NCBI RefSeq assembly: GCF_934525195.1
Contig: NZ_CAKSZA010000003.1
Span: forward strand, 1 to 64,000
DNA: 64,000 nt
Reading direction: 5' to 3'
Origin: an uncultured Eubacterium sp.
GTDB taxonomy: Bacteria > Bacillota > Clostridia > Oscillospirales > Acutalibacteraceae
The notes under the pieces are model-generated. The model saw only the letters and a list, made by a program, of their open reading frames with translations. It was not told the DNA's origin and did no database searches. Made by a program: the position numbers and the translations under genes. This document shows positions 17,546-25,625 of the stretch, one piece after another. Within the stretch, counting starts at the first letter, position 1. Each line of letters starts with the position of its first letter.

Positions 17546-17649
17546 TAATTTTATTCCAAAATGGTTGTACTTGTGATATTGGATAACAAAGTATTCAACC
17601 ATATTCCACGCCTCAATTCTTTATTATCTATATAAAGAGCAAATATAAA

Positions 17650-17683
17650 AGCAGGTATGCTATTTTTCAATAACATACCTGCT
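17650..17683 (-). terminator. Terminator of ppdK
   Basis: A perfect 10-bp inverted repeat (AGCAGGTATG/CATACCTGCT) with a 14-base loop. On the minus strand it is followed by TTTTATATTT. It lies 120 bp beyond the ppdK stop. Confidence 0.8.
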
Positions 17684-17802
17684 AATTTCATATTACCACG
17701 CTTACGGTTATATCTTTCCATTGATATGGACGAAGATATTGATTTGTTGCGTGTCTAAAGGCTTTTGCCTGCTCAAAACCAATCTTAAAACTAAAAGTAA
17801 GA

Positions 17803-20445
17803 TTAGTCCTCCATTTCTGCAATAGCAGCCTGAGCTGCTGCAAGGCGAGCGATAGGCACACGGAATGGTGAGCATGAAACATAGTCAAGACCAATCTTGT
17901 GGCAGAATTCAACTGATGTTGGGTCGCCGCCGTGCTCACCGCAGATACCGCAGTGGAGTGATGGACGAGTTGCCTTACCGTTTTTAACTGCCATTTCCAT
18001 AAGCTGACCAACACCTGTTGTGTCGAGTCTTGCGAATGGGTCGCTTTCAAAGATCTTCTTGTCATAGTAAGCGTTGAGGAACTTACCTGCGTCATCACGG
18101 CTGAAACCGTATGTCATCTGAGTAAGGTCGTTTGTACCGAAGCAGAAGAACTCAGCTTCCTTAGCGATGTCAGCTGCTGTAAGAGCTGCACGAGGAATCT
18201 CAATCATTGTACCAACTTCGTACTTCATTTCTACGCCTGCTGCTGCGATTTCTGCATCTGCAGTTGCAACAACGATATCCTTAACATACTTGAGTTCCTT
18301 AGCGTCACAAGCAAGAGGAATCATAATTTCAGGAGCTACTGTCCAATCAGGATGAGCCTTCTGAACATTGATAGCTGCACGGATAACAGCCTTTGTTTGC
18401 ATCTTTGCAATTTCAGGATATGTAACTGCAAGACGGAGGCCACGGTGACCCATCATTGGGTTGAACTCGTGAAGAGATGCGATGATAGCCTTAATGTCTT
18501 CTACAGACTTGCCCTGAGCCTTTGCAAGCTTTTCGATGTCAGCTTCTTCTGTAGGAACGAACTCGTGAAGAGGTGGGTCCAAGAATCTGATTGTTACAGG
18601 ACAACCCTCAAGTGCTTCATAAAGAGCCTCGAAGTCGCCTTGCTGATAAGGGAGAATCTTCTCAAGAGCAGCTTCTCTTTCTTCTACTGTGTCTGAGCAA
18701 ATCATTTCTCTGAATGCAGCGATTCTGTCTTCTTCAAAGAACATATGCTCTGTACGGCAAAGACCGATACCCTCAGCGCCAAGCTCTCTTGCCTTCTTAG
18801 CGTCAGCAGGAGTATCAGCGTTTGTGCGAACCTTAAGCTTTCTGAACTCGTCAGCCCAAGCCATAATTCTGCCGAATTCGCCTGCGATTTGAGCATCGGC
18901 TGTTTCGATAATACCATCATAGATATTACCTGTTGAGCCGTCGATTGAAATGTAATCACCTTCGTGGAATTCCTTGCCACCAAGTGTGAACTTCTTGTTT
19001 TCTTCATCCATGTTGATGTCGCCGCAACCTGATACACAGCAAGTACCCATACCACGAGCAACAACGGCAGCGTGAGATGTCATACCGCCACGAACTGTGA
19101 GGATACCCTGAGCAGCTTTCATACCTGTGATGTCTTCAGGTGAAGTCTCAAGACGAACAAGGATAACCTTTTCGCCTCTTTCGTTCCAAACTTCTGCATC
19201 TTCAGCTGTGAATACAACCTTACCGCAAGCAGCACCAGGAGAAGCGCCGAGACCCTTACCCATTGGAGTAGCAGCCTTGAGAGCAGCAGCGTCAAACTGT
19301 GGGTGGAGAAGTGTGTCGAGGTTACGAGGGTCAATCATAGCAACTGCTTCTGCAGGAGTCTTGTGGCCTTCGTCAACGAGATCGCAAGCGATCTTAAGAG
19401 CAGCAGGAGCTGTTCTCTTACCGTTACGACACTGAAGCATATAGAGCTTCTTGTTTTCTACTGTGAATTCCATATCCTGCATATCATGGTAGTGATTCTC
19501 AAGAGTTTCGCAAACCTTGATGAACTCAGCGTATGCTTCAGGGAATTCTTTTTCCATCTGAGCGATTGGCATTGGTGTACGAACACCGGCAACTACGTCC
19601 TCGCCCTGTGCGTTGATAAGGAATTCACCCATCAACTTATTTTCACCGGTTGCAGGGTCACGAGTGAAAGCAACACCTGTACCTGATTGATTGTTAAGGT
19701 TACCGAATACCATAGGCATTACGTTAACTGCAGTACCCCATGAATATGGAATATCGTTATCTCTACGATAAACATTTGCACGAGGGTTGTCCCATGAACG
19801 GAATACAGCTTCGATAGCAAGCTTGAGCTGTTCAACAGGGTCTGAAGGGAAGTCTGAACCGAGTTGCTTCTTGTACTCAGCCTTGAACTGTGTTGCAAGT
19901 TCCTTAAGGTCAGCAGCAGTAAGTTCTACGTCATACTGAACGCCTTTTTCTTCCTTCATCTTGTCGATAAGTTGTTCAAAATACTTCTTACCAACTTCCA
20001 TAACTACATCAGAGAACATCTGGATGAATCTTCTGTATGAGTCATATACGAAACGCTCGAAAGCAGGGTCATCGTTGCCTGCGATCATTGTTGCAACTAC
20101 TTCGTCGTTAAGACCAAGGTTGAGGATAGTATCCATCATACCAGGCATTGATGCTCTTGCACCTGAACGAACAGAAACGAGGAGAGGATTTTGCTTATCA
20201 CCGAACTTCTTGCCGTTGATTTCTTCCATCTTCTTAACGCCGTCCATAACCTGAGCCATGATTTCGTCATTAATTTTACGACCATCTTCGTAATACTGTG
20301 TACAAGCCTCTGTTGTAACAGTGAAGCCCTGTGGTACAGGAAGACCGATCTTGGTCATCTCTGCAAGGTTTGCACCCTTACCACCAAGCAAATTACGCAT
20401 GGTCATGTCGCCTTCTTCAAACATGTATACCCATTTGTTTGACAT
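17803..20445 (-). CDS. ppdK: Pyruvate, phosphate dikinase
   Basis: 880 residues, near the 874 of the Clostridium symbiosum enzyme. It interconverts pyruvate, ATP and phosphate with PEP, AMP and PPi; in PPi-rich anaerobes it can run either as a glycolytic step or toward PEP. Visible: N-terminal nucleotide-binding domain (LLGGKGANLAEM, SVRSGARASMPGMMDT), swivelling phosphohistidine domain with His about 458 in GGMTSHAAVVARG, and C-terminal PEP domain ending in HCGICGEHGGDP (catalytic Cys about 835). AGGAGGT precedes the ATG. Its promoter is at 20524-20552 and the leader contains an 8-bp hairpin. It is monocistronic. Confidence 0.97.
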   Translation of the reverse strand: MSNKWVYMFEEGDMTMRNLLGGKGANLAEMTKIGLPVPQGFTVTTEACTQYYEDGRKINDEIMAQVMDGVKKMEEINGKKFGDKQNPLLVSVRSGARASMPGMMDTILNLGLNDEVVATMIAGNDDPAFERFVYDSYRRFIQMFSDVVMEVGKKYFEQLIDKMKEEKGVQYDVELTAADLKELATQFKAEYKKQLGSDFPSDPVEQLKLAIEAVFRSWDNPRANVYRRDNDIPYSWGTAVNVMPMVFGNLNNQSGTGVAFTRDPATGENKLMGEFLINAQGEDVVAGVRTPMPIAQMEKEFPEAYAEFIKVCETLENHYHDMQDMEFTVENKKLYMLQCRNGKRTAPAALKIACDLVDEGHKTPAEAVAMIDPRNLDTLLHPQFDAAALKAATPMGKGLGASPGAACGKVVFTAEDAEVWNERGEKVILVRLETSPEDITGMKAAQGILTVRGGMTSHAAVVARGMGTCCVSGCGDINMDEENKKFTLGGKEFHEGDYISIDGSTGNIYDGIIETADAQIAGEFGRIMAWADEFRKLKVRTNADTPADAKKARELGAEGIGLCRTEHMFFEEDRIAAFREMICSDTVEEREAALEKILPYQQGDFEALYEALEGCPVTIRFLDPPLHEFVPTEEADIEKLAKAQGKSVEDIKAIIASLHEFNPMMGHRGLRLAVTYPEIAKMQTKAVIRAAINVQKAHPDWTVAPEIMIPLACDAKELKYVKDIVVATADAEIAAAGVEMKYEVGTMIEIPRAALTAADIAKEAEFFCFGTNDLTQMTYGFSRDDAGKFLNAYYDKKIFESDPFARLDTTGVGQLMEMAVKNGKATRPSLHCGICGEHGGDPTSVEFCHKIGLDYVSCSPFRVPIARLAAAQAAIAEMED

Positions 20446-20483
20446 TTGAGTTACCTCCTAAAATATTAAATACATTGTTGTTT

Positions 20484-20552
20484 ATTCTGCGGAAAATACG
20501 ACAACGCAGAATAATCCGATAAAAGTATAACATAGAACAACAGCAATTTCAA
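20484..20552 (-). promoter_or_regulatory. ppdK promoter and leader hairpin
   Basis: On the minus strand TTGAAA (20547-20552) and TATACT (20524-20529) are 17 bp apart. Downstream, ATTCTGCG and CGCAGAAT (20484-20512) form a perfect 8-bp inverted repeat in the untranslated leader, a possible operator or mRNA-stabilising hairpin. Confidence 0.75.
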
Positions 20553-20601
20553 ACATTTTTTTGAATATTTAAGGAATAATTATAAATATACTATAAAACG
20601 G

Positions 20602-20630
20602 TTGAAAATTCGGTGGAAAAGGTGCATAAT
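20602..20630 (+). promoter_or_regulatory. glmU promoter
   Basis: TTGAAA at 20602-20607 and CATAAT at 20625-20630 with a 17-bp spacer, 47 bases before the glmU ATG. Confidence 0.7.
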
Positions 20631-20676
20631 ATAGCCAACTGATAATTATTATTACTATCGAAAGAGGATAAACTAT

Positions 20677-22065
20677 ATGAAATGTGCAATCATACTTGCA
20701 GGCGGCAAGGGAACAAGAATGAAAACGGACGCACCAAAGGTTATGTGCGAAGTTATATTTGAACCGATGATTAAATATGTTGTTGACGCCGTAAAGGAGG
20801 CAGGCGCTGAAGATGTCTGCGTTATCACGGGATACAGGCACGACATTGTTGAGGGCTGGCTTGCAAACTACGACAGCAACATCAAAACAGCGCTTCAAGA
20901 GCCACAGCTCGGCACGGGACATGCTGTTATGCAGGCAAGAGAATTCATCTCTGCCCACAAGGATGACGACATTTTGATTCTTAACGGTGACGGTCCGCTT
21001 ATGGATGCCGAAACAATGAACAAGGCATACGAATACCACAAGGAAAACGGCAACGCAATCACCCTCATTTCTGCAATTGTTGAGGACACAAACGGAATCG
21101 GTCACATCAAGCGTGACGAAAACGGCGTGCTTGAGCGTATCATTGAGCACAAGGACGCAAACGAGGAGCAGAAAAAAATCAACGAATCAAATGCGGGAAC
21201 ATATTGGTTCAAGGGAAGCGAACTTCTCTATGCGCTTGACCACATTACAAACGAAAACGCACAAAACGAATACTATCTCACCGACAGCCTTGAAATCCTC
21301 ATCAAAAAGGGCGAGAACGCAGGCGCATACATCTGCGAGAACAACGAAACCGTTTTAGGCGCAAACGACAGAAAACAGCTCAACATTCTCAACAACATTA
21401 TGAGAAGAAACATCAACGACAACCATATGACAAACGGTGTTGACATTCCTTGCACAGACGGTGTTATGATTGGCAAGGATGTAAAAATCGGCTCATCAAC
21501 AAGAATTTTGCCAAACACAATCATCATCGGCAACACTGTAATCGGTGACAACTGCGTTATCGGTCCGAACACATGGATTGACAACTCAAACATCGGCAAC
21601 GATGTTGTTCTTGACAACTGCAAAATCACCGATTCGGCAATCGAGGACGGTGTTGACTGCGGTCCGTTTGTTAAGGTAAGGGCAAACAGCGTGCTCAAAA
21701 AGGGCGTGCACATCGGCAACTTTGTTGAAGTTAAAAATTCTGTTGTCGGCGAGGGCACAAAGAGTGCTCACCTCACCTACATCGGCGACAGCGATGTGGG
21801 AAGCAATGTAAACTTCGGCTGTGGCACAGTAACCTGCAACTATGACGGCAAGGTTAAATCAAGATGCGAAATCGGTGACGGAGCGTTCATCGGTTGCAAC
21901 ACAAACCTTATCGCTCCCGTTAAGGTGGGCGAAATGGCATACATTGCGGCAGGCTCAACAATCACCGACAACATCCCTGACGAAGCACTTTCTATTGCAA
22001 GAGCAAGACAAGTGAACAAAGAGGGCTGGGTAGCCGAGAAAAAGCCATACAAAAATCAGAAATAA
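20677..22065 (+). CDS. glmU: Bifunctional GlmU: GlcN-1-P acetyltransferase / UDP-GlcNAc pyrophosphorylase
   Basis: 462 residues (E. coli 456). It makes UDP-GlcNAc for peptidoglycan in the cytosol. The N-terminal uridylyltransferase has LAGGKGTRMKTDAPKVM at residues 7-23 and a QLGTGHA motif near 90. Residues about 250-455 show left-handed beta-helix hexapeptides (IGNTVIGDNCVIGPNT, VKVRANSVLKKGVHIGNFVE, NFGCGTVTCNYDG). AAAGAGG precedes the ATG. A VanW-type lipoprotein gene follows 16 bp later and is probably cotranscribed; a terminator follows that. Confidence 0.97.
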   Translation: MKCAIILAGGKGTRMKTDAPKVMCEVIFEPMIKYVVDAVKEAGAEDVCVITGYRHDIVEGWLANYDSNIKTALQEPQLGTGHAVMQAREFISAHKDDDILILNGDGPLMDAETMNKAYEYHKENGNAITLISAIVEDTNGIGHIKRDENGVLERIIEHKDANEEQKKINESNAGTYWFKGSELLYALDHITNENAQNEYYLTDSLEILIKKGENAGAYICENNETVLGANDRKQLNILNNIMRRNINDNHMTNGVDIPCTDGVMIGKDVKIGSSTRILPNTIIIGNTVIGDNCVIGPNTWIDNSNIGNDVVLDNCKITDSAIEDGVDCGPFVKVRANSVLKKGVHIGNFVEVKNSVVGEGTKSAHLTYIGDSDVGSNVNFGCGTVTCNYDGKVKSRCEIGDGAFIGCNTNLIAPVKVGEMAYIAAGSTITDNIPDEALSIARARQVNKEGWVAEKKPYKNQK

Positions 22066-22081
22066 TCAAAGGCACTTTGTG

Positions 22082-22954
22082 ATGAAAAATAAAAGAAACA
22101 GAAAAATTCTTGCGGTTTTGCTTGTGATCACCGTGATTGTCTGCACAGTTACAGGCTGTACGGCAGACGGTGGCAAAGAGGAGGAAACGAGCGAAACAAC
22201 AACCACGACTACAACCAAACCTACCACAACGGAGGATTTGGAAACAACATTCAGAGAAAGCAACACTATGAAAGTTTATCCCGGCTTGTCGAAAGACAGC
22301 GAGGGCGACTATCCGTATGAGCTTGCAACATACACTTCTTATTACCGTTCGAGTGACGAAACAAGAACGGCAAACCTCAAGGCGGCAGTCGGCAAGCTGA
22401 ACAACATCAAAATTCCTGACGATGCGGTGTTCTCGTTCAACCAAACGGTCGGCAAGCGAACAATCACGGCAGGCTACGAAACCGCAAAGGTCATCAACGG
22501 CGGCGAATTTGTTGACGGACTCGGCGGCGGTGTTTGTCAAGTCAGCTCCACCCTGTTTGAGTGCGTGCTCCGTGCAAATGTTGAAATTGTGTACAGAACA
22601 AATCATTCGCTTGAAATCGGATATGTTCCGCTCGGCGGAGATGCCACGGTGCAATGGAACAGCAAGGACTTCAAGTTCAAAAACAATCTTGGCTGTGATG
22701 TCAGAATAAAGATGACTTGCGAGGGCGGAAAGCTCACTTGCAAGCTCTACGGCAAGAAAGATGTGAAGCCGAACAATGTGAAAATCAACATCAAAAAAGA
22801 CGGCGAGCAATACATCCTGACAAGAACGGTTGACGGCAAGCAAAACTACCGAACCATCAGCAAATACAGCAAGCCGAAACCGACCACAACCAAAAAGAGT
22901 GACAAGAACAAGAAAGACAAAAAAGACAAAAAAACCACAACTAAAAAGTCATAA
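22082..22954 (+). CDS. VanW family lipoprotein
   Basis: 290 residues from the ATG at 22082 (a GTG sits just before at 22079). A hydrophobic signal ends in VTGC, so Cys26 should be lipidated. A Thr-rich spacer (about 37-52) follows. The VanW domain covers about 85-225, with FSFNQTVGKRTITAGYE and GGEFVDGLGGGVCQVSSTLF. The tail is Thr/Lys-rich (TTTKKSDKNKKDKKDKK) and may bind the wall. VanW proteins are named from vancomycin clusters but have no proven activity; stand-alone ones like this are common in Clostridia. Cotranscription with glmU suggests a link to the cell envelope. Confidence 0.9.
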   Translation: MKNKRNRKILAVLLVITVIVCTVTGCTADGGKEEETSETTTTTTTKPTTTEDLETTFRESNTMKVYPGLSKDSEGDYPYELATYTSYYRSSDETRTANLKAAVGKLNNIKIPDDAVFSFNQTVGKRTITAGYETAKVINGGEFVDGLGGGVCQVSSTLFECVLRANVEIVYRTNHSLEIGYVPLGGDATVQWNSKDFKFKNNLGCDVRIKMTCEGGKLTCKLYGKKDVKPNNVKINIKKDGEQYILTRTVDGKQNYRTISKYSKPKPTTTKKSDKNKKDKKDKKTTTKKS

Positions 22955-22960
22955 GAAAAA

Positions 22961-22989
22961 CCGTAAGCGAAAACGCTTACGGTTTTTTT
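22961..22989 (+). terminator. Terminator of glmU-vanW
   Basis: CCGTAAGCG-aaaa-CGCTTACGG followed by TTTTTTT. Confidence 0.95.
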
Positions 22990-23047
22990 AACCCCTCCGT
23001 CTGCATATAAAATGCAGACACCTCCCCTTGCAACAAGGGGAGGCATA
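22990..23047. repeat. Modular palindromic repeat, copy A
   Basis: Starts AACCCCTCCG, continues with a hairpin built on TCTGCAT/ATGCAGA, then CACCTCCCCTTGcaaCAAGGGGAGGC. It fills the gap between the vanW terminator and the stop of the minus-strand glucosaminidase gene. The outer pieces recur in copies D and E. Confidence 0.8.
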
Positions 23048-23056
23048 TAATGTATA

Positions 23057-24538
23057 TTATTTAGAAGTCTTTGCTTTGATGTTTGACCACGGACCGTAAT
23101 ATGTTTTGCCGCCTGCCTTTTTGTAGGCTCTGATTCTTACATAATACTTTCTGCCCTTGGTGAAGTTTTTGCCTGTGTAGGTAACCTTTGACCTGCCTTT
23201 TGTGGTTGTCTTTGCAACAACTTTCTTGAACTTCTTGTCCTTTGCCCAATAAATTTGGTAGCCTGTTGCAGAAGTTGAGCACTTGTTCCATTTTGCCTTA
23301 ATCTTGTGACCGCTCTGTGCAGTAAGGCTTGTGAGTTTAACCTTTGCCGGGGTGTAGTTCTTTGTTGTGGTTGTCGGAGCAGTTGTTGTTGCGGAATCAT
23401 CATTCGGCATATTGTTGAAAACAGGAATGTAGAATGTGTGAGCACTGTTGAGAAGTCCTGCATTTGCATATCCGCTGTAAAGATGATAGCCCTCACTTGC
23501 CGCACCGCTGACATTTGTCATATACTCGTGTCTGTACAAACTGCCAGACTGAGCATTGACATTGTACTTTTGCAAATACATTGTGAACTGATATGTAAGA
23601 TAGCCGTTTGCAATGTACTTTGCACCGTAATAAATAGCCTTGTTAGGGTCTGTCCACGGTCTGCCGTAATTGCCCATATAGGTTGTGTTTACATCCGATT
23701 TGAGAATGTAGCCGATTTCCTTATCGTCATACTTGCCGTTTGGAAGTTCGTTATAAAGAGTAACTCTGTAATAGTCGCCGTCCTCTTTGATATATACCAT
23801 TCGCTGACCGCTTGAAACGGTAACAATCGGATTGGCAGAAGCGTTTGGAGCGTCAAAAAGCACGGTGTCCTTGTTTGCCTTTAAAAATCCTGCCGCCCAA
23901 GCAAGACCGTCCATAGCGGTTGTGTAAGCACCGATATTAAAATAGTTGAAAATGCCCTGAAACGGTGCTCTTGTTCCGCAAACAGCAGTTGCGGAATATG
24001 TTGCTCCGCCGTTTTCCTGACGGATTTTTGCAGCGATATAGTTTGCACTCAAATTCGTGTCGTTTGAAGCCTTAATCATTGCATCGGCATATGTATTCAC
24101 TTCTGTGACCGTTTTGCTGACACCTTGAGTGTCAAAATAATTTATCTTGCTGTTTGCCATCCAAGTGTTTTTGAGAATAGCGTTTACACTTGAAACAGAC
24201 TGAACGGCGTCGCTCTTTCTGATGCTTTCAAACTGAAAAACATATTTTTCATTAAGCCAATTGCGAGGGTCGAGATAAGCTCTGAGATTTTCCTCCGTTG
24301 TAGGTGTTCCCGACAATTCGCCTTTGACAGCGTCATCAAAATCAAGACCTGTTTTAAACGCAACAAATTTCCAATTCGGGTGAGCCTTTTGCAAGCTTGC
24401 CAAATCCTCAATATATGATTCAGGGAAGCCCTGTGCTCTCAAATTATCTTCAACTGTTCCTGCCTGAGCAACCGTGCCGACAGCGACGCTTGAAACAAAC
24501 ATTACAGCCGACAGCACAAGCGAAATAAACTTTTTCAT
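23057..24538 (-). CDS. Secreted N-acetylglucosaminidase-like protein with fibronectin III tail
   Basis: 493 residues from the ATG at 24538 (AGGAGGTACAAA upstream); the longer frame to 24628 would bury the signal peptide. Residues 1-26 are a signal ending AQA. Residues about 30-120 form a domain with FPESYIEDLASLQKAHPNW and DPRNWLNEKYVFQFE, common in secreted clostridial glucosaminidases. A LytB/LytG-like glucosaminidase region follows (ADAMIKASNDTNLSANYIAA, KIRQENGG with the likely catalytic Glu, FNYFNIGAY). Residues about 300-375 look like an SH3-type segment. After a TTTAPTTTT linker, the last 95 residues are one fibronectin III domain with a basic character. It probably trims peptidoglycan outside the membrane. 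Confidence 0.85.
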   Translation of the reverse strand: MKKFISLVLSAVMFVSSVAVGTVAQAGTVEDNLRAQGFPESYIEDLASLQKAHPNWKFVAFKTGLDFDDAVKGELSGTPTTEENLRAYLDPRNWLNEKYVFQFESIRKSDAVQSVSSVNAILKNTWMANSKINYFDTQGVSKTVTEVNTYADAMIKASNDTNLSANYIAAKIRQENGGATYSATAVCGTRAPFQGIFNYFNIGAYTTAMDGLAWAAGFLKANKDTVLFDAPNASANPIVTVSSGQRMVYIKEDGDYYRVTLYNELPNGKYDDKEIGYILKSDVNTTYMGNYGRPWTDPNKAIYYGAKYIANGYLTYQFTMYLQKYNVNAQSGSLYRHEYMTNVSGAASEGYHLYSGYANAGLLNSAHTFYIPVFNNMPNDDSATTTAPTTTTKNYTPAKVKLTSLTAQSGHKIKAKWNKCSTSATGYQIYWAKDKKFKKVVAKTTTKGRSKVTYTGKNFTKGRKYYVRIRAYKKAGGKTYYGPWSNIKAKTSK

Positions 24539-24594
24539 TTTGTACCTCCTGTGTAGCACATTCAAATTATTACAATTTGTAACTTTATGCCTAT

Positions 24595-24623
24595 ATATTA
24601 TCACAGATTGTAAAAAAACGCAA
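24595..24623 (-). promoter_or_regulatory. Promoter of the glucosaminidase gene
   Basis: Minus strand TTGCGT (24618-24623), 17-bp spacer, TAATAT (24595-24600). A TTACAA/TTGTAA palindrome lies downstream around 24570-24582. Confidence 0.6.
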
Positions 24624-24644
24624 CACACTAAATTTTGTTATCAA

Positions 24645-24673
24645 TGGAAATTGAGCGCAAGATGTGGTATAAT
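24645..24673 (+). promoter_or_regulatory. Promoter of the TrxB-like gene (extended -10)
   Basis: TGGAAA at 24645-24650, 17-bp spacer, TATAAT at 24668-24673 preceded by TGG, an extended -10 element. Confidence 0.65.
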
Positions 24674-24697
24674 ACATATTATAAAGGAAGTGACGCT

Positions 24698-25558
24698 ATG
24701 TTTGATGTTGCAATCATCGGCAGTGGACCTGCCGGAATTTCATCTGCAATCAACTGCAAAATCAGGAACAAATCCATTGTGCTGTTCGGTCAAAACGAGC
24801 TTTCGCACAAGGTGGAAATATCGGAAAAAATCAACAACTATCCGGGTTTTCCGAATATTTCAGGCAAAGAGCTGAATGCAAAAATGCGTGAACACCTCGA
24901 CTCGATGGGGATTGAAATCACCGAGGAACGAATCACGGGCATATATAATATGAAAGGCAAATTCACCCTGCTTGCAAACCGCAAAATGTTTGAAGCGAGG
25001 TCTGTCATTCTCTGCCTCGGTGCGGAAACAATCAAGCCGTTGCCGAATGAACGAGATCTTCTCGGCAGGGGCGTGAGCTACTGCGCAACCTGTGACGGAA
25101 TGTTGTACAAAGACAAAAAAATCGCCGTGTTCTGCGACAATGCAGACGGCGAGGAAGAAGTTGAATATTTGAGCGACCTTGCAAACGAGGTCTACTATTC
25201 GCACAAGTTCACATCGAAAATTGACAAGGAGAATGTTACGCATCTTAAATCAAGAATTACTGCGGTTATCGGTGACGGCAAGGTGTCGGGCATTGAGCTT
25301 GCAGACGGTTCAAAGCTTGATGTTGACGGCGTATTTTTCATCAAACAGGCTGTTTCTGCGGATGTTCTGCTGAACAAACTTGAGGTGCAAAACGGCAGTA
25401 TTATTGTGGACAAAAATATGAAAACGAGCATTGACGGATGCTTTGCCGCAGGCGACTGCACAGGCACTCCGTACCAAATTGCAAAGGCGGTCGGCGAGGG
25501 AAACATTGCCGCCCACAGCGCCGTAAAATACTTGAGTGCGCAGAACAATCAGTCTTAA
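24698..25558 (+). CDS. Thioredoxin reductase-like flavoprotein without clear NADPH motifs
   Basis: 286 residues from ATG at 24698 (AAGGAAG upstream); the frame opens 63 bases earlier without a binding site. FAD-binding GSGPAG near residue 9, a redox pair CATC in GVSYCATCDG (about 128-131), and the C-terminal FAD motif GCFAAGDCTGTPYQIAKA. In the nucleotide domain, where NADPH enzymes have GGGNSA and HRR-x-x-R, this protein reads FCDNADGEEEVEYL and VYYSHKFTSK, so neither motif is present. Clostridial ferredoxin- or flavin-dependent thioredoxin reductases lack the same motifs. No thioredoxin gene is adjacent. Likely role: thiol reduction with another electron donor. Confidence 0.85.
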   Translation: MFDVAIIGSGPAGISSAINCKIRNKSIVLFGQNELSHKVEISEKINNYPGFPNISGKELNAKMREHLDSMGIEITEERITGIYNMKGKFTLLANRKMFEARSVILCLGAETIKPLPNERDLLGRGVSYCATCDGMLYKDKKIAVFCDNADGEEEVEYLSDLANEVYYSHKFTSKIDKENVTHLKSRITAVIGDGKVSGIELADGSKLDVDGVFFIKQAVSADVLLNKLEVQNGSIIVDKNMKTSIDGCFAAGDCTGTPYQIAKAVGEGNIAAHSAVKYLSAQNNQS

Positions 25559-25580
25559 ACATTTATACAACCAAATCAAA

Positions 25581-25620
25581 AACGCTTCGTCCGCAGATGT
25601 GGAACGAAGCGTTTTGTTTT
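25581..25620 (+). terminator. Terminator between the TrxB-like and permease genes
   Basis: AACGCTTCGT and ACGAAGCGTT form a 10-bp stem followed by TTGTTTT. The minus strand also has a T-run after the stem, so it can serve both converging genes. Confidence 0.85.
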
Positions 25621-25625
25621 ATTTA

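Noticed and set aside
17546..17625. ATGGTTG/CAACCAT inverted pair as element attachment site
   Set aside because: Only 7 bp per arm and no matching copy at another element end in the window.
17688..17802. Coding-looking remnant downstream of ppdK (reads QAKAFRHATNQYLRPYQWKD in one frame)
   Set aside because: Too short, no start of its own, overlaps the ppdK end and terminator; could be a gene fragment but cannot be supported.
20569..21150. 193-codon minus-strand frame over the start of glmU
   Set aside because: Antisense to a certain gene, no ribosome site, composition follows the codon pattern of glmU.
21992..22843. 283-codon minus-strand frame opposite the vanW gene
   Set aside because: Antisense shadow of the VanW coding frame; no promoter or family likeness.
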